This document shows, piece by piece, positions 52,465 to 59,731 of a DNA stretch of 64,000 bases (positions are counted from its first letter, which is position 1; every line of letters begins with the position of its first letter). The notes beneath the pieces were generated by a model. The model did not search any database. It was not told the DNA's origin and saw nothing but the letters and a program-made list of their open reading frames with translations. The DNA is from CALACW01 sp002431305 (GTDB lineage Bacteria > Bacillota > Clostridia > Oscillospirales > Acutalibacteraceae): NCBI GenBank assembly GCA_937890355.1, contig CALACW010000133.1, positions 1 through 64,000 on the forward strand, in the 5' to 3' direction. A program made the translations under genes and the position numbers.

Positions 52465-53200
52465 ATATAAAAGACCCGAACTTATAGCAGACTCTCCGAG
52501 CGGTTACTGCCCCGGATGTCTGCACTCGCTTGCGACGAAACTCATCGCGGAAGTTATCGAGGAAATGGGACAGGCTGATAATTCGTTAAACGTTATCTCC
52601 GTAGGATGTTCCGCACTTAATATTCTCTACTGGGGCGGAGATTTTCTTTCTGTTGCGCACGGCAGAGCTCCCGCGGCGGCAACGGGAATTAAACGTTCAA
52701 ATCCCGAACGTCTCGTTTTCGCTTATCAGGGCGACGGCGACCTTGCGGCAATAGGACTTGCCGAGATTATTTCTGCGGCAAACAGAGGCGAGCATTTCAC
52801 CGTAATATTCGCTAACAATCAGACTTACGGCATGACGGGCGGTCAGATGGCACCGACAACGTTAATCGGACAGAAAACAACCACGTCCGTTTACGGCAGA
52901 GACCCGGCAACGACGGGCTATCCGTTTAAAATGTGCGAACTTATTTCACAGCTGGAGGCTCCCGCATATGTCGCCAGATTTGCATTAAACTCGCCTAAGG
53001 GCATTATGGACGCGAAGAAGGGTATCAGAAAATCGTTCGAATATCAGATGGCAGACAAGGGCTTTACATTCGTCGAACTCCTTACAAACTGTCCGACGAA
53101 CTGGAAGATGACTCCCCTTCAGACGCTTGATTATATGAATACAAATACGATTCCGTACTTTAAACCCGGAGTTTACAAGGATAAGGAGGCGGACAAATAA
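52457..53200 (+). CDS. korB: 2-oxoacid:ferredoxin oxidoreductase, beta (TPP) subunit
   Basis: 247 residues. TPP-binding pattern GDGDLAAIGLAEIISAANRG...VIFANNQTYGMTGGQ, a Cys-containing opening GYCPGCLHSLATKLIAE, and VAHGRAPAAATGIKRSNP. Starts 8 bases inside the korA end (overlap), so it is coupled. Confidence 0.93.
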   Translation: MAEYKRPELIADSPSGYCPGCLHSLATKLIAEVIEEMGQADNSLNVISVGCSALNILYWGGDFLSVAHGRAPAAATGIKRSNPERLVFAYQGDGDLAAIGLAEIISAANRGEHFTVIFANNQTYGMTGGQMAPTTLIGQKTTTSVYGRDPATTGYPFKMCELISQLEAPAYVARFALNSPKGIMDAKKGIRKSFEYQMADKGFTFVELLTNCPTNWKMTPLQTLDYMNTNTIPYFKPGVYKDKEADK

Positions 53201-53748
53201 TGAAAAGCTCATTTGTTTTTTCAGGCTCGGGCGGTCAGGGCATTATGAGTGCGGGTATCATGCTCGCGCACACAGCAATTGACATGGGCAAGCACGCTAC
53301 TTATCTGCCTGAGTACGGCCCCGAACAGCGCGGAGGCAGTGCAAAATGCACCGTTGTAATCAGCGATGACCCCATCATATCACCGCTTCCCAAGCACTGC
53401 GACAACCTTATAGCATTAAACGCTCTCGCCTATGCAAAATTCGGCGATGATATCAAGGAAGGCGGACTTCTGCTTGCTAATTCAAATAGAATTCAAGACG
53501 GTCTTGACAGAACGGACGTAACGGTTATTTCCGCACCCGTTGACGATATTTCGCTGGAAGTCGGCTCATCGAAAGCTGCAAATATTATTCTTTTAGGAAT
53601 ACTTATCGGAGCCACGGATATCGTATCGAAAGATACGCTTATACTCTCGCTCGAAGATAAATTCAAGGATAAAAAACCTGAAATTCTCGAAATGAATTTA
53701 CGAGCTCTCGATAAAGGAATTGAGCTCGGCAAACAGGCAAAGAAATAA
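53200..53748 (+). CDS. korC: 2-oxoacid:ferredoxin oxidoreductase, gamma subunit
   Basis: 182 residues, POR gamma domain: FSGSGGQGIMSAGIMLAHTAI, YLPEYGPEQRGGSAKCTVVIS, and the C-terminal SKAANIILLGILIGATDIVS. Start and korB stop overlap as TAATG. Confidence 0.92.
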   Translation: MKSSFVFSGSGGQGIMSAGIMLAHTAIDMGKHATYLPEYGPEQRGGSAKCTVVISDDPIISPLPKHCDNLIALNALAYAKFGDDIKEGGLLLANSNRIQDGLDRTDVTVISAPVDDISLEVGSSKAANIILLGILIGATDIVSKDTLILSLEDKFKDKKPEILEMNLRALDKGIELGKQAKK

Positions 53749-53765
53749 TAACGGAGGTTAATACA

Positions 53766-54098
53766 ATGGCAAAAATAGGTTTAGGCTGCTGGGCGGGCAA
53801 AATTTCGCTCAGAATAGCCAGAGGCGAAGTTAAATTTAAAATAGAGGACAACAACGGCGAGTACAAAATCACCACCGACCTTCCCGGCGCATTAAAAAGC
53901 GCAAAAATCTCGTTTATGGATCTCAAAGAAGAACCCGACGGCAAAACAATTTCGGGCAAAGGCACAATTTCAGTTCTCCCCGGCAGAAAACTCGAGGGCG
54001 CGTTCACTTTCGAGGACGACACCTTTACGGGCGAAATCAAAGCTCCCGTTGTAGGCAAGATTAAAATCACCGACGGCCACCGCATAGACTCGTTCTGA
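53766..54098 (+). CDS. Small beta-rich protein at the end of the kor operon
   Basis: 110 residues, preceded by CGGAGG. No signal, no Cys beyond one near the start (GLGCWAGK). Alternating charged and hydrophobic residues (GEVKFKIEDNNGEYKITTDL; GKTISGKGTISVLPGRKLEGAFTFEDDTFTGEIKAP) suggest an all-beta, perhaps barrel-like fold. 17 bases after korC, so it belongs to the same transcript. No family recognised. It might be a lipocalin-like ligand carrier or a stability factor for the complex; both are guesses. Confidence 0.7.
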   Translation: MAKIGLGCWAGKISLRIARGEVKFKIEDNNGEYKITTDLPGALKSAKISFMDLKEEPDGKTISGKGTISVLPGRKLEGAFTFEDDTFTGEIKAPVVGKIKITDGHRIDSF

Positions 54099-54639
54099 TT
54101 TGACGAAATACAAAATCCCGCGCAGATTTTTCACCTGCGCGGGTGTTGTTTTTATTGTTCTGATTTACAATTATTTCTTCCAAATTTAAACATCCGGAAA
54201 AAGGTGAATCTCCTATCTTTGAAACATTGCACGGAATTTCTATACCTGTCAGTCCGGTACAATTACAAAAAATATCATCTCCTAATTCAACAACACTGTC
54301 AGATAGTGTTATATTTTTAAGACCTGAACATCTCATGAATGCATAGTTTCCTATTTTTAAAACGCTGTCCGGTATTTTTACATTTACCAAACTTGTGCAG
54401 CTATCAAAAGCAAAACTGCCTATCTCAGTAACTCTTTTGCCGTCAAGTTCAGCCGGTATAACAATATCTGTATCATTGCCGGTATAATTTGTTATTTCTA
54501 CAGTTCCGTCGTTAAGTAACGAATACTCATAATCCCCGCTTGTCTCCGCGCCGACAGAAAACGACAGCCCCGCAAAGCAGGACAAAAGCATAATAACAGA
54601 CAAAACAACAGATATTGTCCGCCGTCCCATTCTTTTCAT
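54067..54639 (-). pseudogene. 3'-truncated secreted BspA-type leucine-rich-repeat gene
   Basis: 190-codon frame. GGAGG 7 bases before ATG, signal peptide (SVVLSVIMLLSCFAGLSFSVGAE), then EYSLLNDGTVEITNYTG and four BspA-type repeats (VTEIGSFAFDSCTSL, VLKIGNYAFMRCSGL, and so on). At SGCLNLEEIIVNQNNKN the repeat pattern stops. The frame then runs through the terminator hairpin of the kor operon (54117-54143) and 32 bases into the convergent small gene, giving a nonsense tail. The 3' part of the gene has therefore been lost by deletion or rearrangement. A short product might still be exported. Confidence 0.75.
54117..54153 (+). terminator. Terminator of the acs2-kor operon
   Basis: Stem CCCGCGCAG/CTGCGCGGG, 9-base loop, then TGTTGTTTTT. 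The truncated LRR frame reads through it from the other side. Confidence 0.88.
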
Positions 54640-54811
54640 AAAACAACCTCCGAAATTTCACATTAACAGTACAATCCGTAATGCACTGCCCTCTCAAAAC
54701 GGTAAACATGCTATATATTTCCGTTACAGTATAATTATAAATGAGATTTACATGGATTGCAAGTAAAACACAATAAAATAATATATTTTTTGTAAAAATT
54801 TGATTTAAATA

Positions 54812-54848
54812 ATCAAAAAAAACCGTCGGGATAAAGTCCTCCGGCGGT
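54812..54848 (-). terminator. Terminator of the GDPD gene
   Basis: Read leftward: ACCGCCGG/CCGACGGT stem, then T8. Confidence 0.8.
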
Positions 54849-54857
54849 ACGATTATA

Positions 54858-55730
54858 TTACGGCAGTATTCTGTTCGTCGTTATTCTGTCAACCTTAAAC
54901 AATCGGCATATATCAGCTTCAAAAACGCTGTCAACCGTCCAAACTGAACAGTCAAGCCCGGCTTGCTTTATTTTTTTAACCTTAAGCAAATCGCCGAACG
55001 CGTTGAATCTAAAGGCGATTCCGATATTTCCGGCGTCCCGGCATTTAGGAATAGTATCCTTATCCATTCCGGAAACGAGATACATCAATCTGATATCCGA
55101 ATCATTTCGGCGGATATACGTAAGATAATCAAAATTAAACGATATGATCTCAGCGTCAACTCCGCTGTCCCTTATCATTTTAAGAACTCCTCCGAGCGAT
55201 TCCTCACGTCCGCTCTTTATTTCAATGCAAGCACGCATTGAATATTTTTTGCAGATATCGAGAACTTCGGACAGTTCGGGGATTTTAAGCGATGAAAAAT
55301 TCTTAATATTACTGCCCGCGTCTATATTGAAATTCAGAAGTTCGTCGTATGTATACAGACTGATATTTCCCGTCGAGTCGGTCATATCGGAAATATCCTC
55401 GTTGTGCATGACCGCCCACTTACCGTCCTTCGTCTCATGAATATCAAACTCGCATGCAAAGTAACCCGCCTGTCCCGCAGCTTCAAACGCTGGGAGCGTA
55501 TTTTCCGGCGCAACTGCGGACAGTCCCCTGTGCGCGGTAAGATAAAGTCTGCCCGCGCTCGACTCCGAGGGAACGATATAGTGCGAACTCTCTGTCGGCA
55601 TGACATACCTCATGACCGCAGCAGTCGAAACAATGACGGCAAGGATTATAAATAATGTTAAAATTAATTTTTTCTTTCGAGAAAAACCGTCTTTTCTTTT
55701 TCTCTTTCCTGTCTTTTTTCTTTTAGCCAT
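54858..55730 (-). CDS. Membrane-anchored glycerophosphodiester phosphodiesterase
   Basis: 290 residues. Lys/Arg-rich cytoplasmic start, one membrane helix (LILTLFIILAVIVSTAAVM), then a GDPD TIM barrel outside: LTAHRGLSAVAPENTLPAF (catalytic His and Glu), ACEFDIHETKDGKWAVMHNED (second His), ACIEIKSG and CSVWTVDSVF. It cleaves glycerophosphodiesters to glycerol-3-phosphate and an alcohol; an outside enzyme could trim teichoic acid or lipid head groups. Monocistronic. Confidence 0.9.
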   Translation of the reverse strand: MAKRKKTGKRKRKDGFSRKKKLILTLFIILAVIVSTAAVMRYVMPTESSHYIVPSESSAGRLYLTAHRGLSAVAPENTLPAFEAAGQAGYFACEFDIHETKDGKWAVMHNEDISDMTDSTGNISLYTYDELLNFNIDAGSNIKNFSSLKIPELSEVLDICKKYSMRACIEIKSGREESLGGVLKMIRDSGVDAEIISFNFDYLTYIRRNDSDIRLMYLVSGMDKDTIPKCRDAGNIGIAFRFNAFGDLLKVKKIKQAGLDCSVWTVDSVFEADICRLFKVDRITTNRILP

Positions 55731-55803
55731 AAACGCTCTCCGAAATATCGATAAATTATAATTATATGATTAAATTATATAGTCAAAATAATGTATTGTC
55801 AAC

Positions 55804-55832
55804 TTGTGTTTTTTATTAAGTCATGATATACT
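55804..55832 (+). promoter_or_regulatory. Promoter of the papain-like/GNAT_C pair
   Basis: TTGTGT, a 17-bp spacer, TATACT. The stretch TCATGATATACTTTAT is the same as in the lacZ promoter. Confidence 0.7.
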
Positions 55833-55849
55833 TTATCACGGTGATATGA

Positions 55850-56380
55850 ATGATAGAAAGATTTAATTATAAAAAGAATATCGACATTACACTTACCGAC
55901 GGAACCGTAAACGGTCAGGGCGTCGGAGAGATAAGCAAAATGCGCTACGGCATAATGCCCATGAGCTGGAACGGATGCGAGATTATCGCCGTTTACAATT
56001 TCCTGATAATAAGTTCGGAAAAAATAATCCCCTTAGCAGATATCGCACGCGAGATTTACCCGTACGGCTCTATATGCTGGGGATTTTTCGGCACCGACCC
56101 GAACAGGCTTATTAAATTTTTCAGAGACCATAACGTCACGGTTCAGCATACGAGAAAGTTCGACGTATTTAAATCAACATTTAAGGGGCAGAAATACGGC
56201 ATCGTTGCTTTTTGGAACGGCGTCCCGAAGGCATCATCTCTTCATACTGTCTGTATAGAAAACAGAGATGGAAAAATCATTGTTTACAACCGTTCGAACA
56301 GAAGAGATTACCCTGTCGCATATGATAATCTTGAGGAATTCTGCGACAAAACGCATTTTATTGTAGGATATTTCAAATAA
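55850..56380 (+). CDS. Papain-like cysteine-peptidase-fold protein
   Basis: 176 residues, no signal. The pattern suggests a papain/C39-like fold: a Cys in MSWNGCEIIAVYNFLI (about residue 44) preceded by Trp-Asn, a His in SSLHTVCIENRDGKIIVYN (about 144) and an Asn/Arg segment NRSNRRDYPV where the third residue would lie. A Gln is available before the Cys only at a distance (GQGVG), so activity is unproven. It is followed 14 bases later by an acyltransferase-like gene; the pair forms a unit. No RiPP precursor was found next to it. Confidence 0.55.
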   Translation: MIERFNYKKNIDITLTDGTVNGQGVGEISKMRYGIMPMSWNGCEIIAVYNFLIISSEKIIPLADIAREIYPYGSICWGFFGTDPNRLIKFFRDHNVTVQHTRKFDVFKSTFKGQKYGIVAFWNGVPKASSLHTVCIENRDGKIIVYNRSNRRDYPVAYDNLEEFCDKTHFIVGYFK

Positions 56381-56394
56381 ACAGGAGAATATAG

Positions 56395-57309
56395 ATGATA
56401 AAAACGGAATTTATCGACAGCTTTATAAAGAGATACGACTATTCCGAATCGGCGGTTTTCGAAATCGACAGACTGTTCAGAAAATCACAGACAGATAAGT
56501 ACTTCGAAGCCGATATGAAATCGCTTATAAACAAATACTTTGCCGACACGTCAAAGGGACTCGGACAAACGCAGGATAAAATATTCGAAATATCAAAAAG
56601 ATATAACGAAGATAAATACACGCTCTGTCTCTTTTTTCTGATTCTCGCACTCCCCTGTTCAAAGGAAATATACGATAAAAAAGGACTCAGCGAAGATATT
56701 TTTTATGATACCATGGACGATATAAGATGCAAGCTCAATGAGTGTATAGAGTGCAAGGAAGTTCCAGGCATATTCGTCCTTACATGGTATAACGGCATAC
56801 TGAACGCAGAGACAATTTCCCTCGGACGTTTTGAATACGAGGTTTCGGATTTCGGTTTCAAAGAATACACATTCTCCGACGGCAAGACTATAAAAAAGGG
56901 CGATACCACTATTAACTTTCACATTCCGTCATCGGGCGTTTCGATTTCCGACGAGGTACGCCTTGATTCATACAAAAAAGCGTATGAGCACTTTAAACAT
57001 CTTTACCACGACGGCAAGGTTGTTTTTGAATGTAATTCGTGGCTCCTGTTTCCCGGGCAGAAAAAGTTTCTCCCCGAAAAGAGCAACATATTAAGATTTA
57101 TCGACGATTTCGTAATTATGGAATCTGAAAAAAGAGATGAATTTTACGACGCCTGGCGCGTATTCGGAAAATATGCAGGACTCCCGCCGAGAAAGCTCCC
57201 CCGCGACAATTCCATGAGAAAAGCATACGCCGACTGGATAAGCAAGGGCAGACGAACGGGCTTCGGCAAAGGGATTTTTGCATTTGACGGAGAAAGAATA
57301 ATCAAATAA
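56395..57309 (+). CDS. Acyltransferase-like protein, NAT_N/GNAT_C type
   Basis: 304 residues. The C-terminal part (about 135-265) matches the GNAT_C pattern: ISLGRFEYEVSDFGF, the INFHIPSSGVSISDEVRLDSYKKAYEHF block, CNSWLLFPGQKKFLPEKSNILRFIDDF. The N-terminal helical part (1-125) would be NAT_N. Residues 275-304 add a Pro/Arg-rich tail (PPRKLPRDNSMRKAYADWI). Family members are annotated as N-acyltransferases of unknown substrate. It is the second gene of a two-gene unit with the papain-like protein. Confidence 0.65.
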   Translation: MIKTEFIDSFIKRYDYSESAVFEIDRLFRKSQTDKYFEADMKSLINKYFADTSKGLGQTQDKIFEISKRYNEDKYTLCLFFLILALPCSKEIYDKKGLSEDIFYDTMDDIRCKLNECIECKEVPGIFVLTWYNGILNAETISLGRFEYEVSDFGFKEYTFSDGKTIKKGDTTINFHIPSSGVSISDEVRLDSYKKAYEHFKHLYHDGKVVFECNSWLLFPGQKKFLPEKSNILRFIDDFVIMESEKRDEFYDAWRVFGKYAGLPPRKLPRDNSMRKAYADWISKGRRTGFGKGIFAFDGERIIK

Positions 57310-57324
57310 TTTTACAGAAAAAAA

Positions 57325-57360
57325 ACGAGTTGTATCGATAAAATACAGCTCGTTTTTCTT
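57325..57360. terminator. Terminator between convergent GNAT_C and DUF4474 genes
   Basis: Stem ACGAGTTGTAT/ATACAGCTCGT, T run on the plus strand and A run on the other side, so probably bidirectional. Confidence 0.8.
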
Positions 57361-58272
57361 TTAATTCCAAACAACGGTTATTCTGTTCTGAACCCTTTGA
57401 TAGTTTACGTTTTTTATAAATCCGTAGTCAATAACCGCCTTTTCAAGCTCGTCAGCCATTTCGGTATTCTCCATAAAATACGTGCAGTGCATGGTAAGTT
57501 CATCCGGCGGAGCTACGTCAAAGAGTTTGAATCCCGTCAGCCACCAGTGTCTTTCGGGACCTCTGGTCATGTAAAGTTCGTCGTTTCTGTACAGCGCAAA
57601 CGACATCACTATCATCTCACTGTCGGGCACGCATTTATAAAATTTATCAGACGCGCCTTTATCCTTATAATACAGACCCATTTCCGCGCCGGTCGTAATG
57701 CCGTATCTGCCCTTCCACAGCTGGAACATATAGTCATGATCGCCGTATGTAAATTTAAGTCTTATAGTATCATAATACATTCCGCCTACGCTCGCTATCG
57801 CGTCATATGCCGTAGTATAGCCGAAGTTCCTCTGCCACGACTGAGTATCCGAATAGAAAATCCCCTGATTCTTATCATATCTGAATCCGGCGGCGAGAAT
57901 AATTTTGCCGAGTTTCAGAGACTCGCCGGTAAGACCTGCCAGTGAATCGTCGTCGGTAACGGTATTCTCCGTAACAACGTTAAAAAATCCTGTAGTATAC
58001 GGACTCGTAACCGTAACGGCGGGCTTTGTCGATTCTGTCACAACGGGAGCAGTAACCGGGGGCTGTGTAACGGGAGAAACGGTAACAGCGGGAACGGTGG
58101 TCTGAACAACAGTCTGACTCTGAGTAGTCTGCGCTTTGCTAATCGTCGGCAAATCAACATTTACGGAACCGGCTTTGACGTTTGAAACAAGAAACCAAAC
58201 TCCTGCGCATGTAACGGTAAGAACAAGCACGGAAATAATGGTAAAATATATTTTTCTTCTTCTGCGTTCCAC
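57361..58272 (-). CDS. Membrane-anchored DUF4474 protein
   Basis: 303 residues. One N-terminal membrane helix (IISVLVLTVTCAGVWFLVS), a Thr/Val/Pro-rich outside linker (about 40-100) and the DUF4474 domain (about 120-300): KIILAAGFRYDKNQGIFYSDTQSWQRNFGYTTAYD, RLKFTYGDHDYMFQLWKGRYGITTGAEMGLYYKD, and RHWWLTGFKL. The domain is frequent in Clostridia and has no known activity. It probably sits on the outer face of the membrane. Confidence 0.85.
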   Translation of the reverse strand: MERRRRKIYFTIISVLVLTVTCAGVWFLVSNVKAGSVNVDLPTISKAQTTQSQTVVQTTVPAVTVSPVTQPPVTAPVVTESTKPAVTVTSPYTTGFFNVVTENTVTDDDSLAGLTGESLKLGKIILAAGFRYDKNQGIFYSDTQSWQRNFGYTTAYDAIASVGGMYYDTIRLKFTYGDHDYMFQLWKGRYGITTGAEMGLYYKDKGASDKFYKCVPDSEMIVMSFALYRNDELYMTRGPERHWWLTGFKLFDVAPPDELTMHCTYFMENTEMADELEKAVIDYGFIKNVNYQRVQNRITVVWN

Positions 58273-58363
58273 GGCAAACTCCTCCTAATACATTTTTCAA
58301 CATAATTGTAGCACATATTAAAAACTTTTTCAAATACTATTTTTTATAATACGGCTATTTTGA

Positions 58364-58392
58364 TTGACTTAGTGTCGATTATTTGGTATTAT
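58364..58392 (+). promoter_or_regulatory. Promoter of queT
   Basis: TTGACT, a 17-bp spacer, TATTAT, just upstream of the structured leader; transcription should start near 58400. Confidence 0.7.
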
Positions 58393-58404
58393 TAATGTGA
58401 AGAT

Positions 58405-58484
58405 TTTCTTCGGTCAGTTCGTAACCATCCTGACCGGGAACGGATAAAGACATGCATATCCGTTCTCAAATCAAAACTAAGGAG
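58405..58484 (+). promoter_or_regulatory. preQ1-type riboswitch leader with an extra hairpin
   Basis: P1 hairpin CGGTCAG/CTGACCG (58411-58417, 58430-58436) has loop TTCGTAACCATC, resembling preQ1-I loops. The A-rich tail AAATCAAAACTAAGGAG (58468-58484) resembles the preQ1-I tail that merges with the ribosome site. Between them lies an unusual 9-bp hairpin GAACGGATA/TATCCGTTC (58438-58446, 58457-58465). The gene behind it is queT, so a queuosine-precursor switch controlling translation is expected. Class I variant versus class III cannot be decided by eye. Confidence 0.7.
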
Positions 58485-58492
58485 ACAAAAAA

Positions 58493-59020
58493 ATGAATAG
58501 CAAAAAAAGCAAAAGAAACACTGTTTTGTTTTTAACCCAGGCGGGCGTTATCGCCGCCATGTACGTGGCATTAACGTATCTCTCGGCGTCCGCAGGACTC
58601 GCATTCAACGCCGTACAGTTCAGACTGAGCGAGATTATGTGCGTTTTTGCGCTGTACACACCCGCCGCCATCCCCGGACTTACGATAGGCTGTATTATTT
58701 CAAACCTGTCAAGCACGCTCGGCTGGATTGACATTATCGCGGGAAGTTTGGCTACTCTGCTGGCTTCGTTATGTATTTATTTTACGCCGAAGTTAAAAAT
58801 AAAAAAATTTCCTGTTTCGGTTCCGCTTTTCAGCTCGTTATTCAACGCTGTAATTGTCGGACTGGAAATTTGGTATCTCGACCCGTCGAGAACCGCTCAG
58901 CTGTTTTTTATTTCCGCACTTGAAGTTGCGGCGGGTGAAATTGTCGTCTGCACAATAGGCGCGCTTATTTTACCTCCGCTAATCAAACGGACTAAAATAT
59001 TCGAAAAATTTCATTTTTAA
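58493..59020 (+). CDS. queT: Queuosine-precursor transporter QueT
   Basis: 175 residues, about six membrane helices. Opening LTQAGVIAAMYVALTYLSASAGL, FNAVQFRLSEIMCVFALYTPAAIPGLTIGCIISNL and the C-terminal FISALEVAAGEIVVC are characteristic of the QueT family, the substrate (S) component of an ECF transporter. It imports preQ1 or a related base for tRNA queuosine. AAGGAG precedes ATG and lies inside the riboswitch tail. Shared ECF A1/A2/T components are not in the window. Confidence 0.92.
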   Translation: MNSKKSKRNTVLFLTQAGVIAAMYVALTYLSASAGLAFNAVQFRLSEIMCVFALYTPAAIPGLTIGCIISNLSSTLGWIDIIAGSLATLLASLCIYFTPKLKIKKFPVSVPLFSSLFNAVIVGLEIWYLDPSRTAQLFFISALEVAAGEIVVCTIGALILPPLIKRTKIFEKFHF

Positions 59021-59054
59021 AAACGTATAATTTTCAGGGAAAGGATGACCGACT

Positions 59055-59729
59055 GTGAAAAAAATTATAGTTGCCGACGACGAGGAATTACTCAGAAACC
59101 TTGTATGCGATTATCTTACTAGAGAGGGTTATCAGCCCATTCCTGCAAAAGACGGAGAGGAAGCTCTCGCACTTTTTAACGAAAACCCCGACACCGTTCT
59201 GCTGATTCTCGATATAATGATGCCGAACATTGACGGCTGGGAGGTTTGCAGGAAGATAAGAGAAACGTCATCCGTTCCCATTATTATGCTCACAGCAAGA
59301 AATCAGGAGTTTGACGAATTAACGGGATTCGACGCAGGCGCGGACGATTATGTAACAAAACCGTGCAGTCCGTCGGTACTCATGAAGCGTGTTGCCGCTC
59401 TGCTCAAGAGGGAAAACGCCATAAATAATTCCAACGTATTTACTCTTGACAATTTAAAACTCGACGCTTCCGCGCACGAGGTAAGACTTGACGGCAAGCC
59501 TATCACATTAACTTTGAAGGAATACAGCATTCTTTTAAAATTCCTCACTGCACAGAGCCGTGTTTTCTCAAGAGAACAGCTTCTCGACGACATTTGGGGC
59601 TACGATTTTGACGGCGACATGAGAACCGTCGACTCGCACGTTGCAAGACTGCGCACAAAACTCGGCGAGTGGGGCTCAAAACATATAAAAACAATTTACG
59701 GAACGGGATATAAAATTGAGGGCGACTGA
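59055..59729 (+). CDS. OmpR/PhoB-family response regulator
   Basis: 224 residues from a GTG start. Receiver (1-118): VADDEE, phospho-Asp in LLILDIMMPNIDGW, Thr in IIMLTARN and Lys in YVTKPCSP. Winged helix (130-224): LDASAHEVRLDGKPITLTLKEYSILL, and RTVDSHVARLRTKLGEW. It pairs with the kinase that starts 2 bases after its stop. No target operon can be named. Confidence 0.93.
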   Translation: MKKIIVADDEELLRNLVCDYLTREGYQPIPAKDGEEALALFNENPDTVLLILDIMMPNIDGWEVCRKIRETSSVPIIMLTARNQEFDELTGFDAGADDYVTKPCSPSVLMKRVAALLKRENAINNSNVFTLDNLKLDASAHEVRLDGKPITLTLKEYSILLKFLTAQSRVFSREQLLDDIWGYDFDGDMRTVDSHVARLRTKLGEWGSKHIKTIYGTGYKIEGD

Positions 59730-59731
59730 TA

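Noticed and set aside
55850..57309. RiPP gene cluster
   Set aside because: There is no precursor peptide, cyclase, radical SAM or exporter gene next to the papain-like and GNAT_C pair.
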